A stretch of 64,000 bases of DNA from Campylobacter lari (GTDB lineage Bacteria > Campylobacterota > Campylobacteria > Campylobacterales > Campylobacteraceae): assembly GCF_001017575.1 (NCBI RefSeq), contig NZ_CP011372.1, positions 124,001-188,000 on the forward strand. Direction: 5' to 3'. The translations under genes and the position numbers were made by a program. Under the pieces are notes generated by a model, which was not told where the DNA came from, did not search any database, and was given only the letters and a program-made list of their open reading frames with translations. This document shows positions 10,402 through 19,421 of the stretch, in pieces. The number at the start of each line of letters is the position of its first letter. The stretch's first letter is position 1.

Positions 10402-12485
10402 TAGATTTCCTTTTTAATTTTGCATTTTAAGCACTCTAAAAATGTGCCTTTTTTAAGCTCTTTGATGATCAAAGTTTCGCCACATTCGCTACATTTTTCT
10501 TCACTTGGTTTGTATTTGCTTATATAGTTGCATTTTGGATAAGCACTACAGCCATAAAATTTACCACGCTTAGAAAAACGCTCCACGATCTCGCCTTCTT
10601 GACAGCTTGGGCATTTTACGCCTATGGTGTTGAGCTTTTTCTCACTTTTTTCTTCATTTTGTGTTTCTTGTTTTAAATTTCTTGAGTATTTACATTTTGG
10701 AAAATTTAAACAAGCTATAAATTCTCCATATCTTCCTTTTCTTATAGCAAGCTCACCACCACAATCAGGGCAGGTTTCATCTAATTTTGTAAAAGTTTTT
10801 TGACTTTTTATATTTTTTTTACCCTCATCGATTTTTCTCATAAAAGGAAAATAAAACTCTCTTAAAACTTCTTGCCAGTCCATTTTGCCTTCTGCTATGA
10901 TGTCAAGTTTATCTTCCATTTTAGAAGTAAAATCACTATCTACTATATCGCTAAAGTTTTGCTCTAAAACTTCTGTTACAACAAAGGCTATTTCATTAGG
11001 TATGATTTGTTTTTTATCTATATGCACATATTCTCTTGCGCTAAGTAAAGAGATGGTTGGAGCATAAGTTGAAGGGCGTCCTATACCAAGATTTTCTAGC
11101 TTTTTAACAAGCCCAGCTTCAGAGTATCTTGAAGGTGGCTCGGTAAAATGTGAGCTTAATTCTATATTTTGGATATTTAATGTATCTTCTAGTTTTAAAT
11201 TAGGTAAAATTTTATCTTTGTCCATATCTCCATATACTTTATAATGCCCATCAAATAAAATTTTTCTACCACTTATTTTAAAACTTGCTTCATTTGATTT
11301 TACATAGACATTTTGAGTTTGAGAGATGGCAGGATTCATCTGTGAAGCTAGGAAGCGATTGTATATTAAAGTATATAATCTTGCTTCATCTTTTTCTAAA
11401 AACTCACTTGCAAGTTTTGGGGTAAAGCTAAGATTAGTCGGTCTTATAGCTTCATGTGCTTCTTGAGCGCCTTTACTTTTAGTGGTGTAAATATTTGCCT
11501 TGCTTGGCAAGTACTCTTTGCCATAATCATTCTTGATGAGTTTTCTTACTTCTTCTAAAGCTTCTTTTGCGATGTTTAAGCTATCAGTTCTCATATAAGT
11601 GATCACACCCATAATGCCTTGATGGGTTTTTACGCCCTCATAAAGTTTTTGAGCTATCATCATGGTTTTTTTAGGGTTAAAACCTAGGCGATTGCTCGCA
11701 CTTTGTTGTAAGGTTGAGGTCATAAAAGGTGCTTGTGGGGCTATTTTTCTATCTTTACTTTCTATATCTTTTATTTTAAAGTTAGCATTTTTGCAAGTTT
11801 CAAAGATAAGCTTAGCTCTATCTTCATTAGTTAGACTTAGTTTTTCTATCTTTTGATTTTGAAACTCAACTAATTCAGCTTGTAAGTCTTTTTCAAAAAT
11901 CATATCTATACTAAAGTATTTTAAAGGAACAAAAGCTTTGATTTCTCTTTCTCTATCGACGATGATTTTTAAAGCTGCACTTTGCACACGCCCTGCGCTT
12001 AAGCCTTTTTGAATTTTTTGATTGAGTAAAGGACTTAGTTTATAACCTACTATACGATCAAGCAAGCGTCTAGTTTGTTGAGCATTGACGCTATTTACAT
12101 TTAAAGATCTTGGGTTTTTTAAAGCATTTTCTATAGCACTTTTAGTGATCTCATGAAAAACTATCCGTGGCAGGGAATTTTCATCTTTATTAATAGCCTT
12201 GGCTATGTGATAAGCTATGGCTTCACCCTCGCGGTCCTCATCGGTTGCAAGGTAGATGGTTTTAGCTTTTTTAGCCTTTTCTTTGAGTTCTTTTACTAAG
12301 CTTGAATGATCATTTGAAATTCTATATTCAGGTTTAAAATTTTCATCTTCTATTTTTATACCAAAGCTAGTTTTAGGTAGATCTCTAATGTGACCTTTAG
12401 AGGCTATTACTTCATAGTCTTTACCTAGAAAATTACTTATGGTTTTAGCTTTAGCAGGTGATTCTACTATGATTAAATTTTTCAT
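10401..12485 (-). CDS. topA: DNA topoisomerase I
   Basis: Type IA topoisomerase of 694 aa that relaxes negative supercoils. The N-terminal Toprim domain begins LIIVESPAKAKTISNFLG and includes ATDEDREGEAIAYH. The catalytic tyrosine lies in GVITYMRTDS near residue 297. Three C-terminal C4 zinc fingers are visible (CPDCGG...CLNFPKC, CPSCQEG...CSAYPKC, CSECGET...CLKC). It heads a topA-bioB-antiporter transcript and is preceded by an AAGGAAAAT site. Confidence 0.98.
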   Translation of the reverse strand: MKNLIIVESPAKAKTISNFLGKDYEVIASKGHIRDLPKTSFGIKIEDENFKPEYRISNDHSSLVKELKEKAKKAKTIYLATDEDREGEAIAYHIAKAINKDENSLPRIVFHEITKSAIENALKNPRSLNVNSVNAQQTRRLLDRIVGYKLSPLLNQKIQKGLSAGRVQSAALKIIVDREREIKAFVPLKYFSIDMIFEKDLQAELVEFQNQKIEKLSLTNEDRAKLIFETCKNANFKIKDIESKDRKIAPQAPFMTSTLQQSASNRLGFNPKKTMMIAQKLYEGVKTHQGIMGVITYMRTDSLNIAKEALEEVRKLIKNDYGKEYLPSKANIYTTKSKGAQEAHEAIRPTNLSFTPKLASEFLEKDEARLYTLIYNRFLASQMNPAISQTQNVYVKSNEASFKISGRKILFDGHYKVYGDMDKDKILPNLKLEDTLNIQNIELSSHFTEPPSRYSEAGLVKKLENLGIGRPSTYAPTISLLSAREYVHIDKKQIIPNEIAFVVTEVLEQNFSDIVDSDFTSKMEDKLDIIAEGKMDWQEVLREFYFPFMRKIDEGKKNIKSQKTFTKLDETCPDCGGELAIRKGRYGEFIACLNFPKCKYSRNLKQETQNEEKSEKKLNTIGVKCPSCQEGEIVERFSKRGKFYGCSAYPKCNYISKYKPSEEKCSECGETLIIKELKKGTFLECLKCKIKKEI

Positions 12486-12559
12486 TATTTTCCTTGTGAG
12501 GATTAAAATTAGTAAAAGTGTATAAAAAAAAGTTAAATTTTTTGCTTAGAAAAGAAGAA

Positions 12560-12581
12560 AAGCCCACCAAAAGGTGAGCTT
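12560..12581 (-). terminator. Terminator of flaA
   Basis: Hairpin AAGCCCACC / GGTGAGCTT (12560-12568 and 12573-12581), one mismatch and loop AAAA, 17 bp after the flaA stop codon and followed on the minus strand by a pyrimidine-rich tract. It is GC-rich for this genome. Confidence 0.75.
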
Positions 12582-12598
12582 AGGAAATCGTAAGTTGA

Positions 12599-14065
12599 CT
12601 ACTGAAGTAATCTTAATACATTTTGAGAAGCAGCGTTTGCTTGAGCCATAGCGTAAGATCCACTTTGAGCCAGAATGTTAGCTTTAGAGTAGTTTGCACT
12701 TTCGCTTGCAAAGTCAACATCTCTAATTTGTGATTCAGCAGCTTTAACATTAACTTGAGTTACGCTAATGTTATTAATAGTTGATGTGATTTGATTTTGT
12801 GTAGCACCGATGTTTGCTCTAATGGTGTCAAGGTTTGCTATAGCAGTATCAGCTATATCCATAACAGCCATTGCGCCTTGTAAGGTAGTAACACCAGCTG
12901 ATTGTTTTTTACCTACTAAATCTGCTGTACTCATAGCATTAAAGCCCATAGCACAAGCTATACTTGCAGCAATTTGCCCTTTAACTGATTCTAAATTTAC
13001 AGTTGCTTCGGCTGTAGTTGTTCCAAGACCAACAGAGCTACCACCAGAAATGATAATATCGCTACCATCATTTTTAACTAAAGATAATCTTCCATAATTT
13101 ACAGAGGCTATATGCCCACTAAGTGCAGTACCTAAACCACTTATTTCTATACCTCTACCATCAGCTGAGTTAAGAACTAATTGTCCATTTACTACAGATG
13201 CTTCAACTCCTGTTGTATCTTTTTTAGCATTAATTGCAGCTACTAAAGAACCATCTTTATCTCCAGCTTGCACCGCAACTTTACCAATAACAACTCCGTT
13301 GATTTTAAATTCATCACCTGTATTTCCAGCTTGTATAGTACCACTTGAGATGGTTTGTACTACAGCAGTTGCTCTAACACCTGTTTTATCAGAAGATTTA
13401 TTGATTTCAGCTGCTAAAGCACCAAGTCCTGTTCCTGCGCTTGTAGAAAGAACTACAGATTGAACTTTAAAATCGTTAACACCATCATAGTTTTTAATGG
13501 TAAAACCAAAATTTCCGCCTGCTGTTATTCTAGAGCCTGTTTCAAAACGTGTTTGACCTATTTTTGCTGAGTTTGTTGCGCCTATAGTAGCATTTACTGT
13601 TTGGTTTGCTTTATCACCAATTTGAAATTGTTGGTTAGAAAAAGCACCACTTAGCAATTGTTTACCATTATAAGTAGTGGTGTTTGCTATGTTGTCAAGC
13701 TCTTCCATAAGTTTGTTGATCTCGCCTTGAATCATAGCTCTAGTTTTTGCTGTTTGACCATCTTGAGCAGCTTGAGTAGCTTTAACTTTAATGGTATCAA
13801 GTATTTTTAATTGTTCATCCATAGCTTTATCGGCTATTTGAAGCATGCTGTTTGCATCATTTGCATTGTTAATAGCTTGACCTAAAGAGTTAGCTTGAGT
13901 TTTTAAGCTATCAGCTATAGCTAGACCAGAAGCATCATCTGCTGCTGAATTTATTCTCAAACCTGAACTAAGTCTTGCTAAAGAGCTATCTAATGCTCTT
14001 GAGTTCATTCCTGCATTTACTTGAGCATTTAAAGATGCTACATTTGTGTTAATACGAAATCCCAT
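12599..14065 (-). CDS. flaA: Flagellin A (major flagellin, sigma-28 dependent)
   Basis: Flagellin of 488 aa. The conserved N-terminal ([34 protein letters not shown]) and C-terminal ([35 protein letters not shown]) helical domains are intact. The NVASLNA N-terminus resembles C. jejuni FlaA rather than FlaB, and the upstream sigma-28 box supports the flaA call. The central region is shorter than in C. jejuni (about 572 aa), as in C. lari-group flagellins. It is exported by the flagellar type III system and is probably O-glycosylated by nearby Maf enzymes. FlaA differs from FlaB at roughly 30% of the first 60 residues, far more than the near-identical C. jejuni pair. Confidence 0.95.
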   Translation of the reverse strand: MGFRINTNVASLNAQVNAGMNSRALDSSLARLSSGLRINSAADDASGLAIADSLKTQANSLGQAINNANDANSMLQIADKAMDEQLKILDTIKVKATQAAQDGQTAKTRAMIQGEINKLMEELDNIANTTTYNGKQLLSGAFSNQQFQIGDKANQTVNATIGATNSAKIGQTRFETGSRITAGGNFGFTIKNYDGVNDFKVQSVVLSTSAGTGLGALAAEINKSSDKTGVRATAVVQTISSGTIQAGNTGDEFKINGVVIGKVAVQAGDKDGSLVAAINAKKDTTGVEASVVNGQLVLNSADGRGIEISGLGTALSGHIASVNYGRLSLVKNDGSDIIISGGSSVGLGTTTAEATVNLESVKGQIAASIACAMGFNAMSTADLVGKKQSAGVTTLQGAMAVMDIADTAIANLDTIRANIGATQNQITSTINNISVTQVNVKAAESQIRDVDFASESANYSKANILAQSGSYAMAQANAASQNVLRLLQ

Positions 14066-14087
14066 TTTAAATCCTTTTAAATATATT

Positions 14088-14106
14088 CGACACCCTCATG
14101 CTGTCG
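14088..14106 (-). promoter_or_regulatory. flaA: Stem-loop in the flaA 5' leader
   Basis: Inverted repeat CGACA / TGTCG with a 9-base loop (GCATGAGGG on the transcript) directly after the predicted sigma-28 start. With the AAGGAT ribosome binding site downstream it resembles leader elements bound by CsrA in C. jejuni flaA. That role is inference. Confidence 0.4.
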
Positions 14107-14113
14107 TTAAAGC

Positions 14114-14139
14114 TATATCGGAAAGAAAATAAAAAGTTT
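14114..14139 (-). promoter_or_regulatory. flaA: Sigma-28 (FliA) promoter of flaA
   Basis: The minus strand carries CCGATAT (14120-14114), the Campylobacter sigma-28 -10 element. About 15 bases upstream is TAAAA as the -35 region. The spacing to the flaA ATG leaves a leader of about 40 bases. Confidence 0.75.
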
Positions 14140-14170
14140 TATATTTTTGTATAAAAAAGTTTTATATTTT

Positions 14171-14188
14171 TTGGAACACTATTTGCTT
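14171..14188 (+). promoter_or_regulatory. flaB: Sigma-54 (RpoN) promoter of flaB
   Basis: TTGGAACACTATTTGCTT has GG at 14173-14174 and GC at 14185-14186 with exactly 10 bases between, the -24/-12 signature of sigma-54. It lies 36 bases before the flaB ATG. Confidence 0.85.
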
Positions 14189-14223
14189 TTAATGAGCTAA
14201 GCAATATTTTGAAAGGATTTAAA

Positions 14224-15702
14224 ATGGGTTTTAGAATAAACACCAACATAGGTGCAATGAATGCACACGCAAATTCAGTAATCACAGCTAGAGAGTTAGA
14301 TAAATCTCTAGGAAGACTTAGTTCAGGTTTGAGAATAAATTCAGCAGCAGATGATGCTTCTGGTATGGCAATAGCTGATTCTTTGCGAAATCAAGCCGCA
14401 TCTTTAGGTCAAGCTATTAACAATGGTAATGATGCTATAGGTATTTTACAAACAGCCGATAAAGCTATGGATGAACAATTAAAAATACTTGATACCATTA
14501 AAGTTAAAGCTACTCAAGCTGCTCAAGATGGTCAAACCACAAAAACTAGAACCATGATACAAAATGAGATTAACCGTTTGATGGAAGAGCTTGACAACAT
14601 AGCAAATACTACAGCTTTTAATGGTAAACAACTTCTAAGTGGAAATTTTGTAAATCAAGAATTTCAAATCGGTGCTCAATCAAACCAAACGGTGCATGCT
14701 ACTATAGGGCCAACTCAATCAGGAAAAATTGGTCATACACGTTTTGAAACAGGTGTTAGGGTTACTGGAAGTGGAACTTCTAATTTGGTTTTAAAATCAT
14801 ATGATGGTGTAAATGATTATAAGTTCCAATCGGTAGTAATTTCTACTAGCGTTGGGACAGGGCTTGGAGCTTTAGCTGATGAGATTAATAAAGTGGCAGA
14901 TAAAACAGGTGTTAGAGCAACTGCTGTAGTGCAAACCATATCAAGTGGAGCTTTACCTGCTGGTAAAACAGGGGCTGATTTTTCTATTAATGGTGTTGTT
15001 ATAGGTCAGGTCGATGTTAAACCAGGAGATAAAGATGGGGCTTTAGTAGCTGCAATTAATGCTAAAAAAGATACAACAGGTGTTGAAGCTTCTGTAGTGG
15101 ATGGAAAACTCATTTTAAATTCAGCCGATGGTAGAGGTATTGAGCTAGGAGGATCTTTAGGGACAGCACTTAGTGGTACGGTGGCTTCTGTAAATTATGG
15201 AAGATTATCTTTAGTTAAAAATGATGGTAGAGATATTCTTATTTCTGGAGGTTCTACAATTGGTTTTGGTCAAAGTGGTTCTTCTGCGGCACAGGCTACT
15301 GTAAATTTAGAATCAGTTAAAGGACAAATCTTAGCAAGTATAGCTTGTGCTATGGGATTTAATGCTATGAGTACAGCGGATAATATAACTACTCCAAAAA
15401 GCGCTGGTGTAACAACTCTTAGAGGAGCTATGGCTGTAATGGATCTAGCAGATAGTGCTATTACAACTCTTGATAATATTAGAGCAGATATTGGTGCGGT
15501 GCAAAATCAAATCACAGCTACTATTAATAACATTAGTGTAACTCAAGTAAATATTAAATCAGCTGAATCTACCATAAGAGATGTTGACTTTGCGGCTGAG
15601 AGTGCGAACTTTTCTAAATATAATATTTTAGCTCAAAGTGGATCTTATGCTATGAGTCAAGCTAATGCTGTTCAACAAAATGTATTAAAACTTTTACAAT
15701 AA
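14224..15702 (+). CDS. flaB: Flagellin B (minor flagellin, sigma-54 dependent)
   Basis: Flagellin of 492 aa starting [18 protein letters not shown], the FlaB-type N-terminus of Campylobacter. The frame opens 15 bases earlier with TTG, but the ATG at 14224 follows AAAGGATTTAAA and gives the conserved start. The conserved terminal domains are complete ([38 protein letters not shown]). The gene points away from flaA, with both promoters in a 158-bp gap; in C. jejuni the two genes are tandem. Its terminator is shared with the end of the maf array. Confidence 0.95.
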   Translation: MGFRINTNIGAMNAHANSVITARELDKSLGRLSSGLRINSAADDASGMAIADSLRNQAASLGQAINNGNDAIGILQTADKAMDEQLKILDTIKVKATQAAQDGQTTKTRTMIQNEINRLMEELDNIANTTAFNGKQLLSGNFVNQEFQIGAQSNQTVHATIGPTQSGKIGHTRFETGVRVTGSGTSNLVLKSYDGVNDYKFQSVVISTSVGTGLGALADEINKVADKTGVRATAVVQTISSGALPAGKTGADFSINGVVIGQVDVKPGDKDGALVAAINAKKDTTGVEASVVDGKLILNSADGRGIELGGSLGTALSGTVASVNYGRLSLVKNDGRDILISGGSTIGFGQSGSSAAQATVNLESVKGQILASIACAMGFNAMSTADNITTPKSAGVTTLRGAMAVMDLADSAITTLDNIRADIGAVQNQITATINNISVTQVNIKSAESTIRDVDFAAESANFSKYNILAQSGSYAMSQANAVQQNVLKLLQ

Positions 15703-15707
15703 TTACA

Positions 15708-15731
15708 AAGCCTCTCAATTTAAAGAGGCTT
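15708..15731. terminator. Bidirectional terminator between flaB and the maf array
   Basis: Perfect 8-bp inverted repeat AAGCCTCT / AGAGGCTT (15708-15715 and 15724-15731) with an 8-base loop. It lies 5 bases after the flaB stop and contains the stop codon of the convergent maf gene. Confidence 0.75.
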
Positions 15732-17568
15732 GCTTTAATAAATTATTTTGTATTTTTAAAATATCTATATAATTACTTAACCATAATTTTCCTGCGTTTA
15801 AATATTCTACACATTTTTGCATTTTGTCCATATCATCATCATAATTTTTTATAAAAATTTCACTTATTTTACATTCATAGTGGTAAAACAGTGGTTTGGA
15901 AATTTCTGTATAAAAATAGGGATTTTTATTGTTATAAATAGAAATTTTAAAATTATCTATTTCTGCTATGAGAATTTTAAAATTATTTATATCGTGTGTT
16001 AAATTTTGAAAAGAAGTATTGGTAATGCTTTCATTGACTTTTTCTAGTAGTTTTTCGGCTTTTTGGATAATGTTTTCTGCGCTACTAATATGCGATAAGA
16101 GTGTTTTTTGCAGAGAAGTTTTATCAATAGATTTTTTTAAATATAGTGAAACCTTATTTTCTTTCAATAAATTTTCACATAATTCTTTAAAAGGTTTTTC
16201 TATACTTCCTTCTATTCTAGCTCCACCTTCTGTGGCATTGTAGGTATTTATACCTAGTGGATTCATCAAGGCTATATCTTTTTCAAATGTTTCTTTAAAA
16301 ACTTTCCACCATTTATTTGTCTCAACCTTACCATTGCCGCCATAAGCAGTAATAAACAAACCTTGTTTTCTACTTCCTTCAAAGTCTTCTTTAAAATAAT
16401 GATAATCTTTAGGATGAGATTTACCATTCTCATCATAAGCTAAATCTTGACCTATTAAGATAATATTTTTATGTCCTAGTTTTACAGCTAACTCATAAGC
16501 CATATTGGCTACACTCATACCTGTACCTAAATATCCATAGTCATTCATATTTAAACTTTGTGCAAATGGTAGTGGTCTATGTACTAGCATAAACTGTCTA
16601 TTATTTCTTTTTAGGTATTCTATAGTTTTTGGAAAAACCATACTAACTAAAAGAAATAATATACCTTTGTCAAATTCTTTAAAGTCATTATTGAAAAACT
16701 CAGAGGTTTTTTCTATCCTTTCTAAAGATAATACATAATCAGGCTTTATATTATGCTTTGCTAATATAGGATAAGCACTATCAGCACATATAATACTAGC
16801 TTTGTTAGCATATTCTTTTAATAAAGGTAATTGCTTTATTAAAGATGGACCAGTAGAAACTATAATAGCATTTTCTATTTTACCTTTTCTTTGTTTTAGT
16901 AAATCTTTTAAACTAGGGTTCGCTAATTGATAAGGTAGATTGTGTAAAAGTTGGGTGATGCCTTGGAGGGAGTCTTTAGGGTCATTGCCCATTGTAGTAG
17001 ATACATATTGAATAGATTTGAGATTGACAGAATTAATTTCTTGGATAGATTTTATATAATTATTGCTATAAAAATAGTTAAGCGGATGAAAGTTGTAAAT
17101 TTTTGCCAAAGTATTGATATTACTTTGTGCAAAAAAATTACTGATTTTGTAAAAGGAGAAATTTTGAAACAAAACCACCTTTTCATTTCTTATTTCTTCA
17201 CTTAAATCTAAATAATGAAAAACTAGATAAATAATCTCTAATTCTTCTTCAAAAACAATTAAATGATTTCTAATAGGATTAGAAAGCAAAGCTTTATATA
17301 AAATTCCATTACCTAAACCATAAAAAAATAAAACAGGATATCTTAAATACTCTCCATTAAAAAGTTTTAAACTTTCATCTAATTCCTTTAAAGGATCTTT
17401 ATAAACAAATTCTTTTCTTTTTTTATCTAATATATTAATATCTAAATTATCACTACTTCCTTGAAAAAGTTCAAATTGCTTACACTCTTTAAGCTCTCTT
17501 AGCTTTAGAGCTAAAGGCTGATCTTTTTCAAATAATGCTTGAGTGTTTTTTAAAAAAAGTTCATTCAT
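15715..17568 (-). CDS. Motility accessory factor (Maf) glycosyltransferase, copy A
   Basis: Maf family (DUF115/MptE-like), 617 aa, last gene of a six-copy tandem array. N-terminal Maf domain with YPVLFFYGLGNGILYKAL (residues ~97-114). The central domain has AIIVSTGPSLIKQLPLL, IILIGQDLAYDENGKSHPKDY and TYNATEGGARIEGSIEKPF. The C-terminal helical part is unique to this copy. Maf proteins act in the cytoplasm and are implicated in adding pseudaminic or legionaminic acid to flagellin before export. Mosaic: the first ~133 residues equal copy B, the centre equals copy D (type-1 alleles SLERIEKTSEFF and HYFKEDFEGSRKQ), and residues ~135-190 and the end match no other copy. No homopolymeric G tract is present. 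Confidence 0.9.
   Translation of the reverse strand: MNELFLKNTQALFEKDQPLALKLRELKECKQFELFQGSSDNLDINILDKKRKEFVYKDPLKELDESLKLFNGEYLRYPVLFFYGLGNGILYKALLSNPIRNHLIVFEEELEIIYLVFHYLDLSEEIRNEKVVLFQNFSFYKISNFFAQSNINTLAKIYNFHPLNYFYSNNYIKSIQEINSVNLKSIQYVSTTMGNDPKDSLQGITQLLHNLPYQLANPSLKDLLKQRKGKIENAIIVSTGPSLIKQLPLLKEYANKASIICADSAYPILAKHNIKPDYVLSLERIEKTSEFFNNDFKEFDKGILFLLVSMVFPKTIEYLKRNNRQFMLVHRPLPFAQSLNMNDYGYLGTGMSVANMAYELAVKLGHKNIILIGQDLAYDENGKSHPKDYHYFKEDFEGSRKQGLFITAYGGNGKVETNKWWKVFKETFEKDIALMNPLGINTYNATEGGARIEGSIEKPFKELCENLLKENKVSLYLKKSIDKTSLQKTLLSHISSAENIIQKAEKLLEKVNESITNTSFQNLTHDINNFKILIAEIDNFKISIYNNKNPYFYTEISKPLFYHYECKISEIFIKNYDDDMDKMQKCVEYLNAGKLWLSNYIDILKIQNNLLKQASLN
16149..16989 (-). repeat. Maf type-1 central block, first copy (in maf A)
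   Basis: 841 bp aligned without gaps to 21605-22445 (constant offset 5456). By eye the only difference I found is one base near 16806. The flanks on both sides diverge abruptly, as expected for a recombination tract. Confidence 0.85.
17167..17568 (-). repeat. Maf N-terminal block I, first copy (in maf A)
   Basis: About 402 bp from the start codon, identical by eye to 19020-19421 in maf B (offset 1853). Similarity ends abruptly after codon ~133. Confidence 0.85.
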
Positions 17569-17573
17569 TGGGA

Positions 17574-19421
17574 TTACCTTGTTAGTTGAAAAAGTTCTAC
17601 ACTTTCATCTTTTATAGCATTGTCAAATACATTAAAAAGATGTAAAAGTATTTTAAAAGTTTCTTCATATATATTCAATAGTTCTCTCGTGATTTGCTTT
17701 TGCTCTTTTTTGTTTTTTGGGTTTTTGCACAACAGGGCATTAGTTTTTAATTCATGATGATACAAAATATGAGGATAAAGCTCATATGCTCCATTAGATG
17801 TTTTATATAATTGCTTTTTAAATGCATCAAGTTGCTTAAATAGTGATTTAACTTTTAAATTAATTTTAGCTTTTTGAATTTTTTCTAAAAGAATTTGAGA
17901 TTTATTAATATTATTTTGATTGCAAGAAAGTATTTTTTCTATATTTTTTCTTGCGGTTTTTAAATTGGCTCCGATTTTGGATGTGCTGGTATTAATAATT
18001 TTAAATAAAACCTTATTTTCTTTCAATAAATTTTCACATAATTCTTTAAAAGGTTTTTCTATACTTCCTTCTATTCTAGCTCCACCTTCTGTGGCATTGT
18101 AGGTATTTATACCTAGTGGATTCATCAAGGCTATATCTTTTTCAAATGTTTCTTTAAAAACTTTCCACCATTTATTTGTCTCAACCTTACCATTGCCGCC
18201 ATAAGCAGTAATAAATAAACCTTCTTTTCTATCATTTTCTATAGCTTCTCCATGGACATAGTCTTTAGGATGAGATTTACCATTCTCATCATAAGCTAAA
18301 TCTTGACCTATTAAGATAATATTTTTATGTCCTAGTTTTACAGCTAACTCATAAGCCATATTGGCTACACTCATACCTGTACCTAAATATCCATAGTCAT
18401 TCATATTTAAACTTTGTGCAAATGGTAGTGGTCTATGTACTAGCATAAACTGTCTATTATTTCTTTTTAGGTATTCTATAGCCTTTTGATGTACTACACT
18501 AGCTAAAATAAACAATATACCCTTATCAAATTCTTTAAAATCATTATCAAAACACTTAATAACTACATCATCTCTTTCAAGCATTAATACATAATCAGGC
18601 TTTATATTATGCTTTGCTAATATAGGATAAGCACTATCAGCACATATAATACTAGCTTTGTTGGCATATTCTTTTAATAAAGGTAATTGCTTTATTAAAG
18701 ATGGACCAGTAGAAACTATAATAGCATTTTCTATTTTACCTTTTCTTTGTTTTAGTAAATCTTTTAAACTAGGGTTGGTAAGCAGTGAAACTAAATTTCT
18801 TGTAAGTTGAGTAATGCCTTGCAAGGAATCGCTAGGTGCGTTTCCTACTCTTAAATGATTGGATTTAATGGCTTGTATAATATTTTGATTTGTTGTGTTT
18901 GTATTACAAGAAGAGTAAAAGTTGCTGTGTATAAAAAGATTATAAATTTTATAATAATTTCTTATTGTTGAATAGCTCATTAAAACATCAAGTTGAGTGA
19001 AAGTTGTTAGAGGTGTATAAAACAAAACCACCTTTTCATTTCTTATTTCTTCACTTAAATCTAAATAATGAAAAACTAGATAAATAATCTCTAATTCTTC
19101 TTCAAAAACAATTAAATGATTTCTAATAGGATTAGAAAGCAAAGCTTTATATAAAATTCCATTACCTAAACCATAAAAAAATAAAACAGGATATCTTAAA
19201 TACTCTCCATTAAAAAGTTTTAAACTTTCATCTAATTCCTTTAAAGGATCTTTATAAACAAATTCTTTTCTTTTTTTATCTAATATATTAATATCTAAAT
19301 TATCACTACTTCCTTGAAAAAGTTCAAATTGCTTACACTCTTTAAGCTCTCTTAGCTTTAGAGCTAAAGGCTGATCTTTTTCAAATAATGCTTGAGTGTT
19401 TTTTAAAAAAAGTTCATTCAT
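17574..19421 (-). CDS. Motility accessory factor (Maf) glycosyltransferase, copy B
   Basis: Maf family, 615 aa. The first ~133 residues equal copy A, residues ~134-195 are unique, and the central domain is the type-2 allele shared with copy F (MLERDDVVIKCFDND, ILASVVHQKAIEYL, VHGEAIENDRKEG). The C-terminal ~140 residues (ARKNIEKILSCNQNNINKSQ onward) are unique. Conserved Maf motifs VSTGPSL, LIGQDLAYDENGKSHP and NATEGGARIEG are intact. It ends 5 bp before copy A starts, and its own start overlaps the stop region of copy C by 8 bp. Probable role: cytoplasmic transfer of a nonulosonic acid to flagellin. Confidence 0.9.
   Translation of the reverse strand: MNELFLKNTQALFEKDQPLALKLRELKECKQFELFQGSSDNLDINILDKKRKEFVYKDPLKELDESLKLFNGEYLRYPVLFFYGLGNGILYKALLSNPIRNHLIVFEEELEIIYLVFHYLDLSEEIRNEKVVLFYTPLTTFTQLDVLMSYSTIRNYYKIYNLFIHSNFYSSCNTNTTNQNIIQAIKSNHLRVGNAPSDSLQGITQLTRNLVSLLTNPSLKDLLKQRKGKIENAIIVSTGPSLIKQLPLLKEYANKASIICADSAYPILAKHNIKPDYVLMLERDDVVIKCFDNDFKEFDKGILFILASVVHQKAIEYLKRNNRQFMLVHRPLPFAQSLNMNDYGYLGTGMSVANMAYELAVKLGHKNIILIGQDLAYDENGKSHPKDYVHGEAIENDRKEGLFITAYGGNGKVETNKWWKVFKETFEKDIALMNPLGINTYNATEGGARIEGSIEKPFKELCENLLKENKVLFKIINTSTSKIGANLKTARKNIEKILSCNQNNINKSQILLEKIQKAKINLKVKSLFKQLDAFKKQLYKTSNGAYELYPHILYHHELKTNALLCKNPKNKKEQKQITRELLNIYEETFKILLHLFNVFDNAIKDESVELFQLTR
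17999..18776 (-). repeat. Maf type-2 central block, first copy (in maf B)
   Basis: 778 bp, gap-free and identical by eye to 25370-26147 in maf F (offset 7371). Large parts are also shared with the type-1 blocks; the two types differ mainly in two short segments. Confidence 0.85.
19020..19421 (-). repeat. Maf N-terminal block I, second copy (in maf B)
   Basis: Second copy of the 402-bp block at 17167-17568. Confidence 0.85.

Noticed and set aside
12599-15702. Flagellin genes as truncated pseudogenes because they are ~80 codons shorter than in C. jejuni
   Set aside because: Both have intact N- and C-terminal domains, promoters and terminators. Short flagellins are normal for C. lari-group strains.
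16019-16243. Plus-strand open frames inside the maf genes (also 17920-18102, 23539-23727, 26504-26728)
   Set aside because: They are repeated only because the maf blocks are repeated, with no start signals of their own.
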